The notes beneath the pieces were generated by a model. It was not told the DNA's origin. It made no database searches and worked only from the letters and a program-made list of their open reading frames with translations. From Glo-17 sp964637835 (GTDB lineage Bacteria; Krumholzibacteriota; Krumholzibacteriia; LZORAL124-64-63), in NCBI GenBank assembly GCA_964637835.1, contig CAZWYF010000011.1, positions 1 to 64,000 of the forward strand: a DNA stretch of 64,000 nt, in the 5' to 3' direction. Shown here piece after piece: positions 21,086 through 29,363 of this stretch. Made by a program: the position numbers and the translations under genes. Every line of letters begins with the position of its first letter. The first letter of the stretch is position 1.

Positions 21086-22237
21086 TCAGCGAACGGGCAG
21101 GCAGGCCGCCAGGGCGGACAGCAGATGCGGAGCGAGCGTGACGGGCGTCACGCGCGCCGCGGCCCGGTTGCGCGCGGCGTGGGCGTTGGCGCCCTCGCCC
21201 GTCCACGCCGGGTCCATCAGGTGCAGATCCCAGGTGTGCGCGGTGGCGCACTCGCGCAGGAGGCCGGCCAGCTCCAGGCGACAGACCACGCCCACCACGC
21301 CCTGGTAGTGCAGGCGGGGCTGCAGGTCGATCACGTAGGCTGCGTCCTCGCAGGAGGTGCCGCGAACCGTCAGGCCGAGATCCTGCAGGGCCGCCGTCAG
21401 CGCCTGACGCAGGTACTGCTCGTCCAGGCGATCGCGCGCCGGGCGCGGCGGCTGCAACGCCAGCGCCACCCGCAGTTCGCCGAACAGTTCCTGCCGGCGT
21501 GCCTGCAGGGCATCCCAGCGCGCGATCTCCCGCGCCAGATCCGCCGGCGCGGCGCCGGCCACCGCCCGCAGCTCGCGAGCCTGCCGCTGCAGGGCCTGCC
21601 AGGACTCCCGCGCCTCCGCGTAGGCAGCGGCGAAGCCGGGCAGGTCGTCCGCGGGCACCCCCGCGACGGCTGCCGCGCGACGGGCGAATTCCGCGGCCGA
21701 ACGCTGATAGTCCTGGCGGAGCGCCTGGCTCGCCTCCTCCCGCGGCAGGTAGGCCACCGCACGGTAGACGCCGTCTCGCCGGACCAGGCTGCGGGGATCG
21801 AGACGGATGAGCTCGGCGCGGGAAAAGGCGGCCACCTGGTCCAGCCGCTGCGCCGTGGCCGCGGTGTAGCGTTCGGCGCCGTCCTGCCAGATCGACTCGG
21901 TGGCGGACGTGGTGCGCGCCACGAGGCTGGCGTGGATCTGCGCGGCGACGGCGGACCGGGCCCGCGCCTCGGCCTCCGCCTGGCTATTGGGGCTGGTCCC
22001 CTCGCCCACCAGGTACCGGTCCTGCGGATAGGCGGATTCCAGCGGCGGCAGACCCGCGCCACCGCCACAACCCAGCACCGGCGACAGCAGGAGCGCCAGC
22101 GCCAGGCTCAGCGTCGGCAGCTGGGCCCGCCGCAGCTGACCGGGACGCGCCGGCGGGCCGGACGCGCCGCACCCGACGGCCGCGCCGCCGCGCGGCTCGC
22201 GGCCCGACGGCCGGATCGATGGCCGGACCATGGACAT
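21086..22237 (-). CDS. LPP20-like lipoprotein (large)
   Basis: 383 residues. A lipoprotein signal peptide ends LSPVLGC (Cys57) if the ATG at 22237 is used; this leaves an unusually long Arg-rich N-region, so a nearer alternative start is possible although no better ribosome site is evident. After the Cys, YPQDRYLVGEGTSPNSQAEAEARARSAVAAQI matches the LPP20/LpoB-like pattern in which a G-x-G strand precedes an A-rich helix. A second half (about 270-360) has a strand-rich region with CEDAAYVIDLQP. It follows the smaller LPP20-like gene by 6 nt. The role is unknown; LPP20 proteins are outer-membrane lipoproteins. Confidence 0.7.
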   Translation of the reverse strand: MSMVRPSIRPSGREPRGGAAVGCGASGPPARPGQLRRAQLPTLSLALALLLSPVLGCGGGAGLPPLESAYPQDRYLVGEGTSPNSQAEAEARARSAVAAQIHASLVARTTSATESIWQDGAERYTAATAQRLDQVAAFSRAELIRLDPRSLVRRDGVYRAVAYLPREEASQALRQDYQRSAAEFARRAAAVAGVPADDLPGFAAAYAEARESWQALQRQARELRAVAGAAPADLAREIARWDALQARRQELFGELRVALALQPPRPARDRLDEQYLRQALTAALQDLGLTVRGTSCEDAAYVIDLQPRLHYQGVVGVVCRLELAGLLRECATAHTWDLHLMDPAWTGEGANAHAARNRAAARVTPVTLAPHLLSALAACLPVR

Positions 22238-22243
22238 CGGGCG

Positions 22244-22861
22244 CTAGTCCCCGGTCCGGTCCCAGAGACGGCCCATGCCCTCGCGGGCGCGCTCGACCAC
22301 GTCCTCGCGGACCTGCTCGCCGAGCTGGCTCATGGCGTCGACCTTGCGCGAGAACTCCTCCACGTCCACCGCGGCGAGCACCCACATCGTGCCGGTGGGC
22401 GAGATCCACATCTCCTTCATCCCGGCGCCGGAGAGATCCATCTGGCCCACCTGGGCCACCATGTTCTCCACGTGCTGCTCGTCGTTGGCGGCCTCGCCGT
22501 ACTGCTCGCCGCCGGTGGTCGTGGCCTGGTAGCTCTCGAGCAGCGAGCGCACCTGCGCCTGGACCTGCAGGACGATGTCGTTCCGCGCCCGGGCCAGCGC
22601 CGTATCCCGAGCCAGGCCCACGTCGCGGCTGCCGGCGAACGACCCCAGGCCGTAGATGAGATCGGTGTCCTCCCCGGCGCCCCGGATCACCCACTGGGGC
22701 GCGCCGCGCAGCTCCTCGGCCACGTAGGTCCCCGGATCGCTGGCCACGTCGGCGTCGCCGCCGCCACCGCACCCGGCGAACGTCATTCCCATCACCAACA
22801 GGACGAGCGCACCGGCGGCGGTGCGGGCGGTCTGGTTCGAGCGGATCCAACGGTCACGCAT
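22244..22861 (-). CDS. LPP20-like lipoprotein (small)
   Basis: 205 residues. The signal peptide ends MTFAGC (Cys31). The body has PQWVIRGAGEDTDLIYGLGSFAG followed by the A-rich helix ALARARNDIVLQVQAQVRSLL, the LPP20 hallmark, then MKEMWISPTGTMWVLAAVDVEEF, the second conserved strand pair. It is the first gene of a leftward operon of four (small LPP20, large LPP20, YgjV/GNAT-like, EEP lipoprotein) and has its own promoter. GGAGG lies 8-9 nt before the ATG. Function is unknown beyond likely outer-membrane anchoring. Confidence 0.8.
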   Translation of the reverse strand: MRDRWIRSNQTARTAAGALVLLVMGMTFAGCGGGGDADVASDPGTYVAEELRGAPQWVIRGAGEDTDLIYGLGSFAGSRDVGLARDTALARARNDIVLQVQAQVRSLLESYQATTTGGEQYGEAANDEQHVENMVAQVGQMDLSGAGMKEMWISPTGTMWVLAAVDVEEFSRKVDAMSQLGEQVREDVVERAREGMGRLWDRTGD

Positions 22862-22939
22862 GGGCAGGCCCTCCGGACGTCTGCAGGACTCCAGCGACGG
22901 AATGGCCGCGGCACGGAGCGTCCGCGGTCGGGTCCGGCG

Positions 22940-22968
22940 ATGCTAACGGCCGCATCGCGGAGCGTCAA
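22940..22968 (-). promoter_or_regulatory. Promoter of the LPP20-like operon
   Basis: TTGACG (22963-22968), 17 nt, TAGCAT (22940-22945), one of the best -35/-10 pairs in the window, 79 nt before the first ATG. Confidence 0.55.
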
Positions 22969-23026
22969 GAAGCGGCCGCGGCCGCCGTGGCCGCGGTGGC
23001 GGCGGCCCGCCCCGCCGCGCCCGGCC

Positions 23027-23055
23027 TTGCCCGCCGCGGGCCGCTCGGGCATACT
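23027..23055 (+). promoter_or_regulatory. Candidate promoter of the transglutaminase-like gene
   Basis: TTGCCC (23027-23032), 17 nt, CATACT (23050-23055), 44 nt before the ATG at 23099; divergent from the LPP20-like promoter. Confidence 0.45.
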
Positions 23056-23098
23056 GGCGGCCCCGGATCCCTGGACCGCATGCGCCCCGGAGGCCTCC

Positions 23099-24574
23099 AT
23101 GACCGTGCCCCGCCACCTGCTCCTGCCGGTGCTGATCCTGCTGCTGGCCGCCCCGGCGACGCGCGGCCAGTCCACCGACGATCCCCGCGCCGCCATGCGC
23201 CGCTGGCTCCAGGAACAGCGGCGCGATTACGACGAGTACGTCGCCGCCCGGGACCGGGAATTCGCCGCCTTCCTCGGCGAGGCCTGGCGAGAATTCGAGG
23301 TGCTGGCCGGCCGCCGGGCCGATCCCGAGCCCAAGCCCGTCACCGCGCCACGGGCCCCCGAGCCCACCCCCCTGCCGGCGCTGCCGCCCGGACCGGCGCC
23401 CACTCCGCGGGACACCAGCGCGGTGATGCCGCCCCCGCCTTCCCCGCCGCCCGCGCCGCCGATCCCGCCACGCGGACCGCGCGAGGTGGACCTGGAGTAT
23501 CTCGGGCTCGGCTACCGCCTGCCCCTGCCGCGCGCCCTCGCGGCGCTGCCGGCGCGCACCCCGGGGCCGGAGGACGCCGCGGCGGCCTGGCTCGCACTCA
23601 GCGCGGTGGATACCGGCCCGCTGCGGAGCACCGCCGCCGCTCTGGCGACCGAGCGGCGACTGGGCGACTGGGGTCTGCTGCAGCTCCTCGGCCGCGCCGC
23701 CGCTCACGCCTACCCGGACGACGCCTCCCGCCAGGCGCTCCTGCACTGGCACCTGGGCGTCCGCGCCGGCCTGGACGTGCGGCTGGCCCACGATCGTCCC
23801 GGCTACGTCCTGCTCTACGCCACCGAGAGCGTGGTCTTCCAGCGCGACTTCCTCGCCCGCGAGGGGCGCGCCTACTACCTCCACGACCCCGCTGGCCGGT
23901 TCGCCGCCACGACCACCCTCCGCAGCTACGACGGTCAGCCGCCTGGCCGTCGCCAGGCCCTGCGCTTCGACCTCGCGTCGCTGCCGCACACCCATCCCGA
24001 CCCGGTCCGGCGCACCCTCCGCTGGGACCCCGCCGGCGGCGAGCGCGCGGTGACCGTGGACCTCGACCGCAACCTCATCGCCTTCCAGGCATCGCTTCCC
24101 CAGACGGGTCTGCGGAGTCACTTCGGCGCCGCGCTCTCCGCGCCGGCCCTCGCCTCGTTGCGCGAGCAGCTCGGCCCGCTGCTCGCCGGGCGGGACGCCG
24201 CCCAGCAGGTGACCGTGCTGCTGCACTTCGTCCAGCACGCCCTGCCCTACGCCACGGACCAGGAGCAGTTCGGGCGCGAGGATTACCTCTACCCCGACGA
24301 GACCCTCTTCCATCCCGCCGCCGATTGCGAGGATCGTGCCGCGCTCTTCGCCGTGCTGGTGCGCGAGCTGGTGGGCCGCGCGGTGATCGGCCTCGACTAT
24401 CCCGGCCACATCGCCACCGCCGTGGCCTGGGATCCCCCGGCGCCGGGGGATCACCTGGAACTCGATGGCGTCCTCTACACCGTCTGCGACCCCACCTACG
24501 TGGGCGCCGGCCCGGGCCGCAGCATGCCCCTCGCCGGTGCCGACCGTCCCGGGGTGATCGTCGCCGGGCGTTGA
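23099..24574 (+). CDS. Secreted transglutaminase-like protein with Pro-rich linker
   Basis: A 491-residue exported protein of unknown substrate. A signal peptide (residues 1-24, ending ATRGQ) is followed by a helical segment with many charged residues (RRWLQEQRRDYDEYVAARD), then a Pro-rich linker (about 80-125), a middle domain, and a C-terminal papain/transglutaminase-like region. The candidate triad is Cys410 (AADCEDRAAL), His437 (YPGHIATAV) and Asp464 (VCDPTY), in the right order and spacing for the transglutaminase-like fold. Family members are peptidases or amidases more often than cross-linkers. GGAGG precedes the ATG. It is divergent from the LPP20-like operon. Confidence 0.75.
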   Translation: MTVPRHLLLPVLILLLAAPATRGQSTDDPRAAMRRWLQEQRRDYDEYVAARDREFAAFLGEAWREFEVLAGRRADPEPKPVTAPRAPEPTPLPALPPGPAPTPRDTSAVMPPPPSPPPAPPIPPRGPREVDLEYLGLGYRLPLPRALAALPARTPGPEDAAAAWLALSAVDTGPLRSTAAALATERRLGDWGLLQLLGRAAAHAYPDDASRQALLHWHLGVRAGLDVRLAHDRPGYVLLYATESVVFQRDFLAREGRAYYLHDPAGRFAATTTLRSYDGQPPGRRQALRFDLASLPHTHPDPVRRTLRWDPAGGERAVTVDLDRNLIAFQASLPQTGLRSHFGAALSAPALASLREQLGPLLAGRDAAQQVTVLLHFVQHALPYATDQEQFGREDYLYPDETLFHPAADCEDRAALFAVLVRELVGRAVIGLDYPGHIATAVAWDPPAPGDHLELDGVLYTVCDPTYVGAGPGRSMPLAGADRPGVIVAGR

Positions 24575-24700
24575 CGCCGGACCCGGCTGGCGTCTCTCGC
24601 CGCGGGCGGCGCGGCGCCGTCACCGGTGCCGGTCCGGCCGGATCGGCGTTATGGTATGCAGCGGGCACCCGAGGGTACGGGCCATCCCGGCGAGGACGGC

Positions 24701-26203
24701 ATGGAGCACGACCGCACATCGCAGATCCCGCTCGCGACGCTCCCCGATTGCGTCTTCCGCGCCGATCTCTCCCTGCGTCTGCAGGAGGTGAGCGCCGCCG
24801 CGAGCACCCTGCTCGGCATCCCCGCCGACGCCCTGACGGGCACGTCGCTGGCCGATCTGGTCACGCCAGACGACCTGATCCGGCTCGAGGATCTGATCCG
24901 GCAGACCCTGACGCGCGCCGACCGCACCACCAGCCTCATCTACCAGACCCGTCTGCGCCACGCCGACGGACACCTGATCCCCGTGGAGGTGCACAGCCGC
25001 GTGGTCCTGGGCGAGGACGGCGAACCGGTGGGCGTGGTGGGCATCGCCCGCGACCTCACCACCCGGCTGGGCGAACAGGCGGCCGCGCGCCAGCGCGAGC
25101 GGGAGCGTCTGCAGGACCAGAAGGACGCGGCCCTCGCCCACCTCGCGGCGAACGTGAGCGAGGACCTGGCCGCCATCCTCGCCGACGTCGCGGGTGGCGA
25201 GCGGACGGGCGACCAGGGCGAACTCGCACCGCGCCGGCGACGCGCTGAAGAGCGTCTGCGGCAGTTGCAGCTGATCGCCGGCCAGGTGACCTGCCAGCGG
25301 GAGGATCAGGACGTGGACTCCGCCGTGGCCGCCATCCTCGCCGAACTCGGGCGCGAGCTGCCACCCGACCAGCAGCCCATCCACCAGCCCGGCTGTGGCG
25401 GCGCCGAGGCGCCGCTGGACCGGCAACTGCTGCGGCAGGCGCTGGCCGAGCTCCTGGCCAATGCCCGCCAGGCCGCGCCCGCGAGCCATCCGATCACCGT
25501 GCGCACGGCCATCGATCCGGCCACGCCGCCCGCATCGGCCACGCCGGCCGCGCCGGCCGCACCGTGGATCCGGATCAGCGTCCACGACACCGGACCCGGC
25601 CTGACCGCCGCGGCGCGCGACCGCGCCGGCGAGCCATTCTTCACCACCCGGCCGGAGGCCGACGGCCTGGGACTCTCCCTGGTGCGCGGCGTCGCCGTAG
25701 CCCATGGCGGCCGGCTGCACCTGGAGAGTCCCGACGCTGGCGGCACCGTCGCCACGCTGTCGCTGCCCGCCCGCCACGCGGGCGCCGAGCGCGCCGAATC
25801 CCCGCCGCCGGCCCCATCGCGCGGCACGGTCCTGGTGGTGGACGACGACCCCGAGATCCTCCGCTACGTCGCGCGCGTCCTGCGCGCCGAGCGCCTGCAC
25901 GTGATTCCCTGCGCCGATGGGGTCGACGCCCTCGCCCACCTCGCCGCCGGCGATCCCGTGGACCTGGTGCTCCTGGACTGGGCCTTGCCCGGGCTGGATG
26001 GCCGGCGTGTACGCGAGCAGGTCCTCCGCCGCCAGCCCCGCGTCCCGTTGCTGGTGATCAGCGGCCATGCCCGCGAGGAGTACACCGCACTCGGCGGCGT
26101 GGATGCGGACACGCCGTGGCTGGTCAAGCCCTTCACACCCGGCGAGCTGCGGGCGGCGGTGGCAGCACGGCTGGCTCGTCGCGAGGCGGCGTCTGGATCC
26201 TGA
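24701..26203 (+). CDS. PAS / HATPase_c / receiver protein with altered H-box (atypical hybrid kinase)
   Basis: A 500-residue cytosolic signalling protein. A PAS domain spans about 15-125 (CVFRADLSLRLQEVS ... GEPVGVVGIARDLT). The dimerisation segment LAHLAANVSEDLAAIL (145-160) aligns with LxxLAGGIAHDFNNLL of PAS-type kinases, but the phospho-acceptor His is Glu154. The ATP-binding domain is complete: N-box Asn254 (ELLANARQA), G1 DTGPG (296-300), G2 DGLGLSLVRG. The receiver (376-492) has Asp381/382, phospho-acceptor Asp426, Ser454 and Lys476, all intact. ATP binding is therefore expected but autophosphorylation is doubtful. The ATG at 24701 follows GAGGAC; two upstream in-frame starts lack a ribosome site. 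Its 3' end overlaps the convergent MFS gene by 71 bp. Confidence 0.85.
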   Translation: MEHDRTSQIPLATLPDCVFRADLSLRLQEVSAAASTLLGIPADALTGTSLADLVTPDDLIRLEDLIRQTLTRADRTTSLIYQTRLRHADGHLIPVEVHSRVVLGEDGEPVGVVGIARDLTTRLGEQAAARQRERERLQDQKDAALAHLAANVSEDLAAILADVAGGERTGDQGELAPRRRRAEERLRQLQLIAGQVTCQREDQDVDSAVAAILAELGRELPPDQQPIHQPGCGGAEAPLDRQLLRQALAELLANARQAAPASHPITVRTAIDPATPPASATPAAPAAPWIRISVHDTGPGLTAAARDRAGEPFFTTRPEADGLGLSLVRGVAVAHGGRLHLESPDAGGTVATLSLPARHAGAERAESPPPAPSRGTVLVVDDDPEILRYVARVLRAERLHVIPCADGVDALAHLAAGDPVDLVLLDWALPGLDGRRVREQVLRRQPRVPLLVISGHAREEYTALGGVDADTPWLVKPFTPGELRAAVAARLARREAASGS

Positions 26204-27344
26204 GGCAGACGAAGAACCCGGCCAGGGCGATGCCGGCCGCCATGACGAAGACCCACTGGAAACCCACGTGCTCCCAGAGCCAGCCCGAGAACACCGGCAG
26301 GCTCATGGCCACGGCGTGATCGATGGTCACGCCCAGGCTCATGGTCGGCGTGATGTCGGCCGGGTCGACGGCGATCTTCTGGAGATAGGTGGTCCGCGCC
26401 ACGCGCAGGGCGAAGAGCGTCTGGTCGAGGACATAGGCCACCGAGAGCGCCCAGATCACCCCGCCGGCCGGGAAGATGGCCTCGGCGAAGGCGTAGACCA
26501 GGCAGATGAGGATGAGCAGGATCTCATCCACCGCCAGCACCGTCCGTTCGCCCAGCCAGTCGATGACGTCGCCCAGCAGCGGGCGCAGCACCACTCCCAG
26601 CCCGGCGCCCAGGAACATGAGCGTGGCGATGGTGGAGACCGGGACCTGGTGGATGTCCACCAGCACCCAGGTGCCGAACACGTAGAAGATCTGCTTGCGG
26701 ATGCCGAAGAGCGCGCTGATGGCGTAGAAGATCCGGTACTGCCGGCGCCAGACGAACCGCCGGGGCGGGGGGTCGTGCCGGCCGGTGTCCATGCGGAAGA
26801 AGTTCCAGCCGGCCACCAGGGCGAGCACGGCGGCCAGCAGGTAGAAGATCGTGTAGTCGTCGCCGACCAGGTGGGCGATCAGGAATACCGCGCCCGCGCC
26901 CAGCAGACCGCCGAGATTCTTGGCGCCGCCGAACTGCCCCAGCCGCCGCCCCTCGCCACCACGCCGGGCCAGCTTCAGGCCCAGCGGGCCCTCCAGGGTG
27001 AAGTTCATGTGGTCGCCCGCGCTCCAGACGAAGATCCACAGCACCACCAGCGCGGTGCTCGGCGCCACCAGCGCCAGGCCCACCGCCCCGGCGAACGTCA
27101 CCAGCATGGCCGCGGCCATGGCCCGGCTCTCGCGCAGGCGCGCCGCCAGCATCCCGGCGGTCAGCAGCACGAGGAATCCAGGCAGCTCGCGCGGAAACTC
27201 GAGCCAGCCCCGCGCGCTGGCATCGAAGGCGTGGACATCGTGGAGGTAGTTGCCGAGGGTGGCGTTGAAGATGCCGGCGGTGGCCCCGAAGGCCACGCTG
27301 GCCAGGAGCATGCGGCGGAAGTCGAGGCGTTCGGTCGCGGTCAC
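26133..27344 (-). CDS. Major facilitator superfamily transporter
   Basis: A 403-residue inner-membrane carrier with about 12 helices in two halves, joined by a central loop (RMDTGRHDPPPRRFVWRR) near residues 205-222. The substrate is not predictable; the sequence FPRELPGFLVLLTAGMLAARLRES resembles general MFS helix 2-3 loops. The start is GTG at 27344 because GAGAGGA lies 6 nt upstream; an internal ATG at 27311 lacks such a site. It lies 52 nt after a small membrane protein gene and may be the last gene of a malQ-led unit. The C-terminal 23 codons overlap the kinase-like gene on the other strand. Confidence 0.82.
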   Translation of the reverse strand: MTATERLDFRRMLLASVAFGATAGIFNATLGNYLHDVHAFDASARGWLEFPRELPGFLVLLTAGMLAARLRESRAMAAAMLVTFAGAVGLALVAPSTALVVLWIFVWSAGDHMNFTLEGPLGLKLARRGGEGRRLGQFGGAKNLGGLLGAGAVFLIAHLVGDDYTIFYLLAAVLALVAGWNFFRMDTGRHDPPPRRFVWRRQYRIFYAISALFGIRKQIFYVFGTWVLVDIHQVPVSTIATLMFLGAGLGVVLRPLLGDVIDWLGERTVLAVDEILLILICLVYAFAEAIFPAGGVIWALSVAYVLDQTLFALRVARTTYLQKIAVDPADITPTMSLGVTIDHAVAMSLPVFSGWLWEHVGFQWVFVMAAGIALAGFFVCLRIQTPPRDEPAVLPPPPAARRV

Positions 27345-27396
27345 GGCAGGTCCTCTCGGCGGTGCCGCCGCAACATGGTGCGCCGGGGCGCGCCGG

Positions 27397-27660
27397 TCAA
27401 CGGACGCCCGTGGGACCGTTCCGCCGGCCGAACCACTCGGGCCGCCAGACCGCTGCCAGCGCCACCACCGATCCCAGGAGCACCAGGATCCGCCCGGCTC
27501 CGTCCACGGCGAAGGCCTTGTTGAGCACCGTGCCGGCGATGGCCACGGCGATCCCGGCCACCAGGCCGACCGTCGCTCCACGCGATCGGGGCGGCCGTGG
27601 TGACCGCCCGGCCCGTTCCGCGCCGCGCCCGGCCACCGGCGGATCCTCCCGCTCGCTCAT
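27397..27660 (-). CDS. Small two-helix membrane protein
   Basis: 87 residues. After a charged Arg/Pro-rich N-terminus there are two hydrophobic stretches (about 30-47 TVGLVAGIAVAIAGTVLN and 55-68 ILVLLGSVVALAAV), then a short tail. I recognise no family; the layout resembles small AtpZ-like or accessory membrane proteins but no specific motif supports this. Its ATG overlaps the malQ stop (ATGA at 27657-27660), so it is translated with malQ. Confidence 0.65.
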   Translation of the reverse strand: MSEREDPPVAGRGAERAGRSPRPPRSRGATVGLVAGIAVAIAGTVLNKAFAVDGAGRILVLLGSVVALAAVWRPEWFGRRNGPTGVR

Positions 27661-29249
27661 GCGCCGCCGTCTCCGGCCTCCGCATCGGCCGTGGCCTGCT
27701 TGCGGCGCTCCTCCTCGTAGAGCGAGATGCGCTGATCGGGCCGCCGCCGGGACAGCCAGGTCAGGTGCGCGAGCCGGTGGCGCGACGGGTGATCGGGATC
27801 GACATCCCGGGCCGCCACCCGCCAGTCCCAGTTGCCGATCTCCTCGCCCGGCCGGTTCATGCGCGCCTCGCGGCCGAGACCGAGGACGTCCTGCAGCGGC
27901 GCCACGAACGTGTGGGCCACCGACTGCAGCCCCATGCGGATGAAGGTCCAGGCGGGATCGTCCACCTCGCCGCCCACGTAGTCGCGCACGCGCTCGCGGG
28001 TCTCCTCGTCGCAGCCGTGTTGCCACCAGCCATTGGTGGGGTCGTTGTCGTGGGTGCCGGAATAGACCACGCAGTTGGCGACGTGATTGTGTGGCTGGAA
28101 GGGGTTGCGGGGCTCGTCCCAGGCGAACTGGAGCACCTTCATGCCCGGCATGCCGAAGGCGTCGCGCAGCTCCTCCACCGGCTCGGTGATCAGGCCGAGG
28201 TCCTCGGCCACGATGGGCAACGCGCCCAGCTGCCGACGCAGGGACTCGAAGAAGCCCAGCCCCGGGCCGGGCACCCAACGGCCGCCGATGGCCGTCTCGG
28301 CCCCGGCCGGCACCTCCCAGTACGCCTCGAAGCCGCGGAAGTGATCGATGCGCACGAGATCGGTCTGGTGCAGGCTCGCCTGCAGCCGGCGGACCCACCA
28401 GCGGTAGTCCTCGCGCGCCATGGCGTGCCAGTCGTAGAGCGGGTTGCCCCAGAGCTGGCCGGTCTCCGAGAAGTAGTCCGGCGGCACGCCCGCCACCACC
28501 CTGGGACGACCCTGCGGGTCGAGATGGAAGAGGTCGGGGCGCGCCCAGACGTCCGCGCTGTCGTGGGCCACGAAGATGGGCAGGTCGCCCATGAAGCGGA
28601 CCCCCCGCTCGGCCGCATGGCGGCGCAGGCGCTGCCACTGCCGATCGAAGAGCCACTGGCGGAAGGCATGGGCGCCCACCCGGTGGGCCAGCCGCTCGCG
28701 GGCCGCGGCGAGCGCGTCGCGGTCGCGGCCGCGCAGATCGGCCGGCCAGTCGGGCCACGGCTTTCCCTCCTGATCCTCCTTCAGCGACATGTAGAGCGTC
28801 CAGTCGTCCAGCCAGTGGCGGTTGTCGGCGGTGAACGTCGCGAACTCTGCGTGGCCGGTGTCGGCGGGGTCGCCGGCGAAACGTTCCCAGGCCAGGTCCA
28901 GCAGGCCGGACTTCCAGGGGATCACGGCGCCGTAATCGACGCGGTCGTCCGGGAAGGGCGGGTGCTCGGCCACCTCGGCGGCGGTGAGCCAGCCGCTGGT
29001 GACCAGCTCGTCCGGATCGATGAGCAGGGGGTTGCCCGCCAGGGCGCTGAGGGTCTGGTAGGGCGAGTCGCCGTAGCTGGTGGGCCCGAGCGGCAGCACC
29101 TGCCAGACGCTCTGGCCAGCCTCCACCAGCCAGTCGACGAAGCGGTGAGCGGCCGGACCCACGTCGCCGATCCCGTACGGGCCGGGCAGGCACGTGGGGT
29201 GCAGGATGATGCCGCTGCTGCGAGGGAACAGGGAGTCGGAACTGGTCAT
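27657..29249 (-). CDS. malQ: 4-alpha-glucanotransferase (GH77)
   Basis: Transfers alpha-1,4-glucan segments in glycogen and maltodextrin metabolism. The 530 residues are the usual bacterial GH77 length. Recognisable are the N-terminal ILHPTCLPGPYGIGDVG, WQVLPLGPTSYGDSPYQ, the LVRIDHFRGFEAYWEVPAG catalytic loop (nucleophile Asp in RIDHFRG), VAEDLG (acid/base Glu) and GTHDNDPTNGWW (the conserved HDN with the transition-state Asp). All key residues are present. The ATG at 29249 has GGAAAG about 8 nt upstream. It lies 114 nt after the MurU-AmgK-like gene, with a possible promoter in that gap. Confidence 0.95.
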   Translation of the reverse strand: MTSSDSLFPRSSGIILHPTCLPGPYGIGDVGPAAHRFVDWLVEAGQSVWQVLPLGPTSYGDSPYQTLSALAGNPLLIDPDELVTSGWLTAAEVAEHPPFPDDRVDYGAVIPWKSGLLDLAWERFAGDPADTGHAEFATFTADNRHWLDDWTLYMSLKEDQEGKPWPDWPADLRGRDRDALAAARERLAHRVGAHAFRQWLFDRQWQRLRRHAAERGVRFMGDLPIFVAHDSADVWARPDLFHLDPQGRPRVVAGVPPDYFSETGQLWGNPLYDWHAMAREDYRWWVRRLQASLHQTDLVRIDHFRGFEAYWEVPAGAETAIGGRWVPGPGLGFFESLRRQLGALPIVAEDLGLITEPVEELRDAFGMPGMKVLQFAWDEPRNPFQPHNHVANCVVYSGTHDNDPTNGWWQHGCDEETRERVRDYVGGEVDDPAWTFIRMGLQSVAHTFVAPLQDVLGLGREARMNRPGEEIGNWDWRVAARDVDPDHPSRHRLAHLTWLSRRRPDQRISLYEEERRKQATADAEAGDGGA

Positions 29250-29320
29250 GGCGCCACTTTCCGTCGCGGTCCGGGGCCAGGCGCACCGGACCGCAACGGC
29301 CGGTACGCGCCGATGCGGCC

Positions 29321-29349
29321 AGATAACCAGCAGCGGCGCGTTCTGGCAA
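29321..29349 (-). promoter_or_regulatory. Possible malQ promoter
   Basis: TTGCCA (29344-29349), 17 nt, TTATCT (29321-29326). The -35 is good and the -10 weak. Confidence 0.3.
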
Positions 29350-29363
29350 GGGCGGGCCGTCCG

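Noticed and set aside
19428..21251. 607-codon version of the EEP lipoprotein
   Set aside because: The extra N-terminus overlaps and is antisense-frame to the real YgjV/GNAT-like gene. The lipoprotein signal and ATGA overlap place the start at 20420.
20423..24574. Very long rightward frame covering the LPP20-like operon antisense and joining to the transglutaminase-like gene
   Set aside because: The first 890 codons are low-complexity antisense of real lipoprotein genes. Only the part from the ATG at 23099 has a signal peptide and ribosome site.
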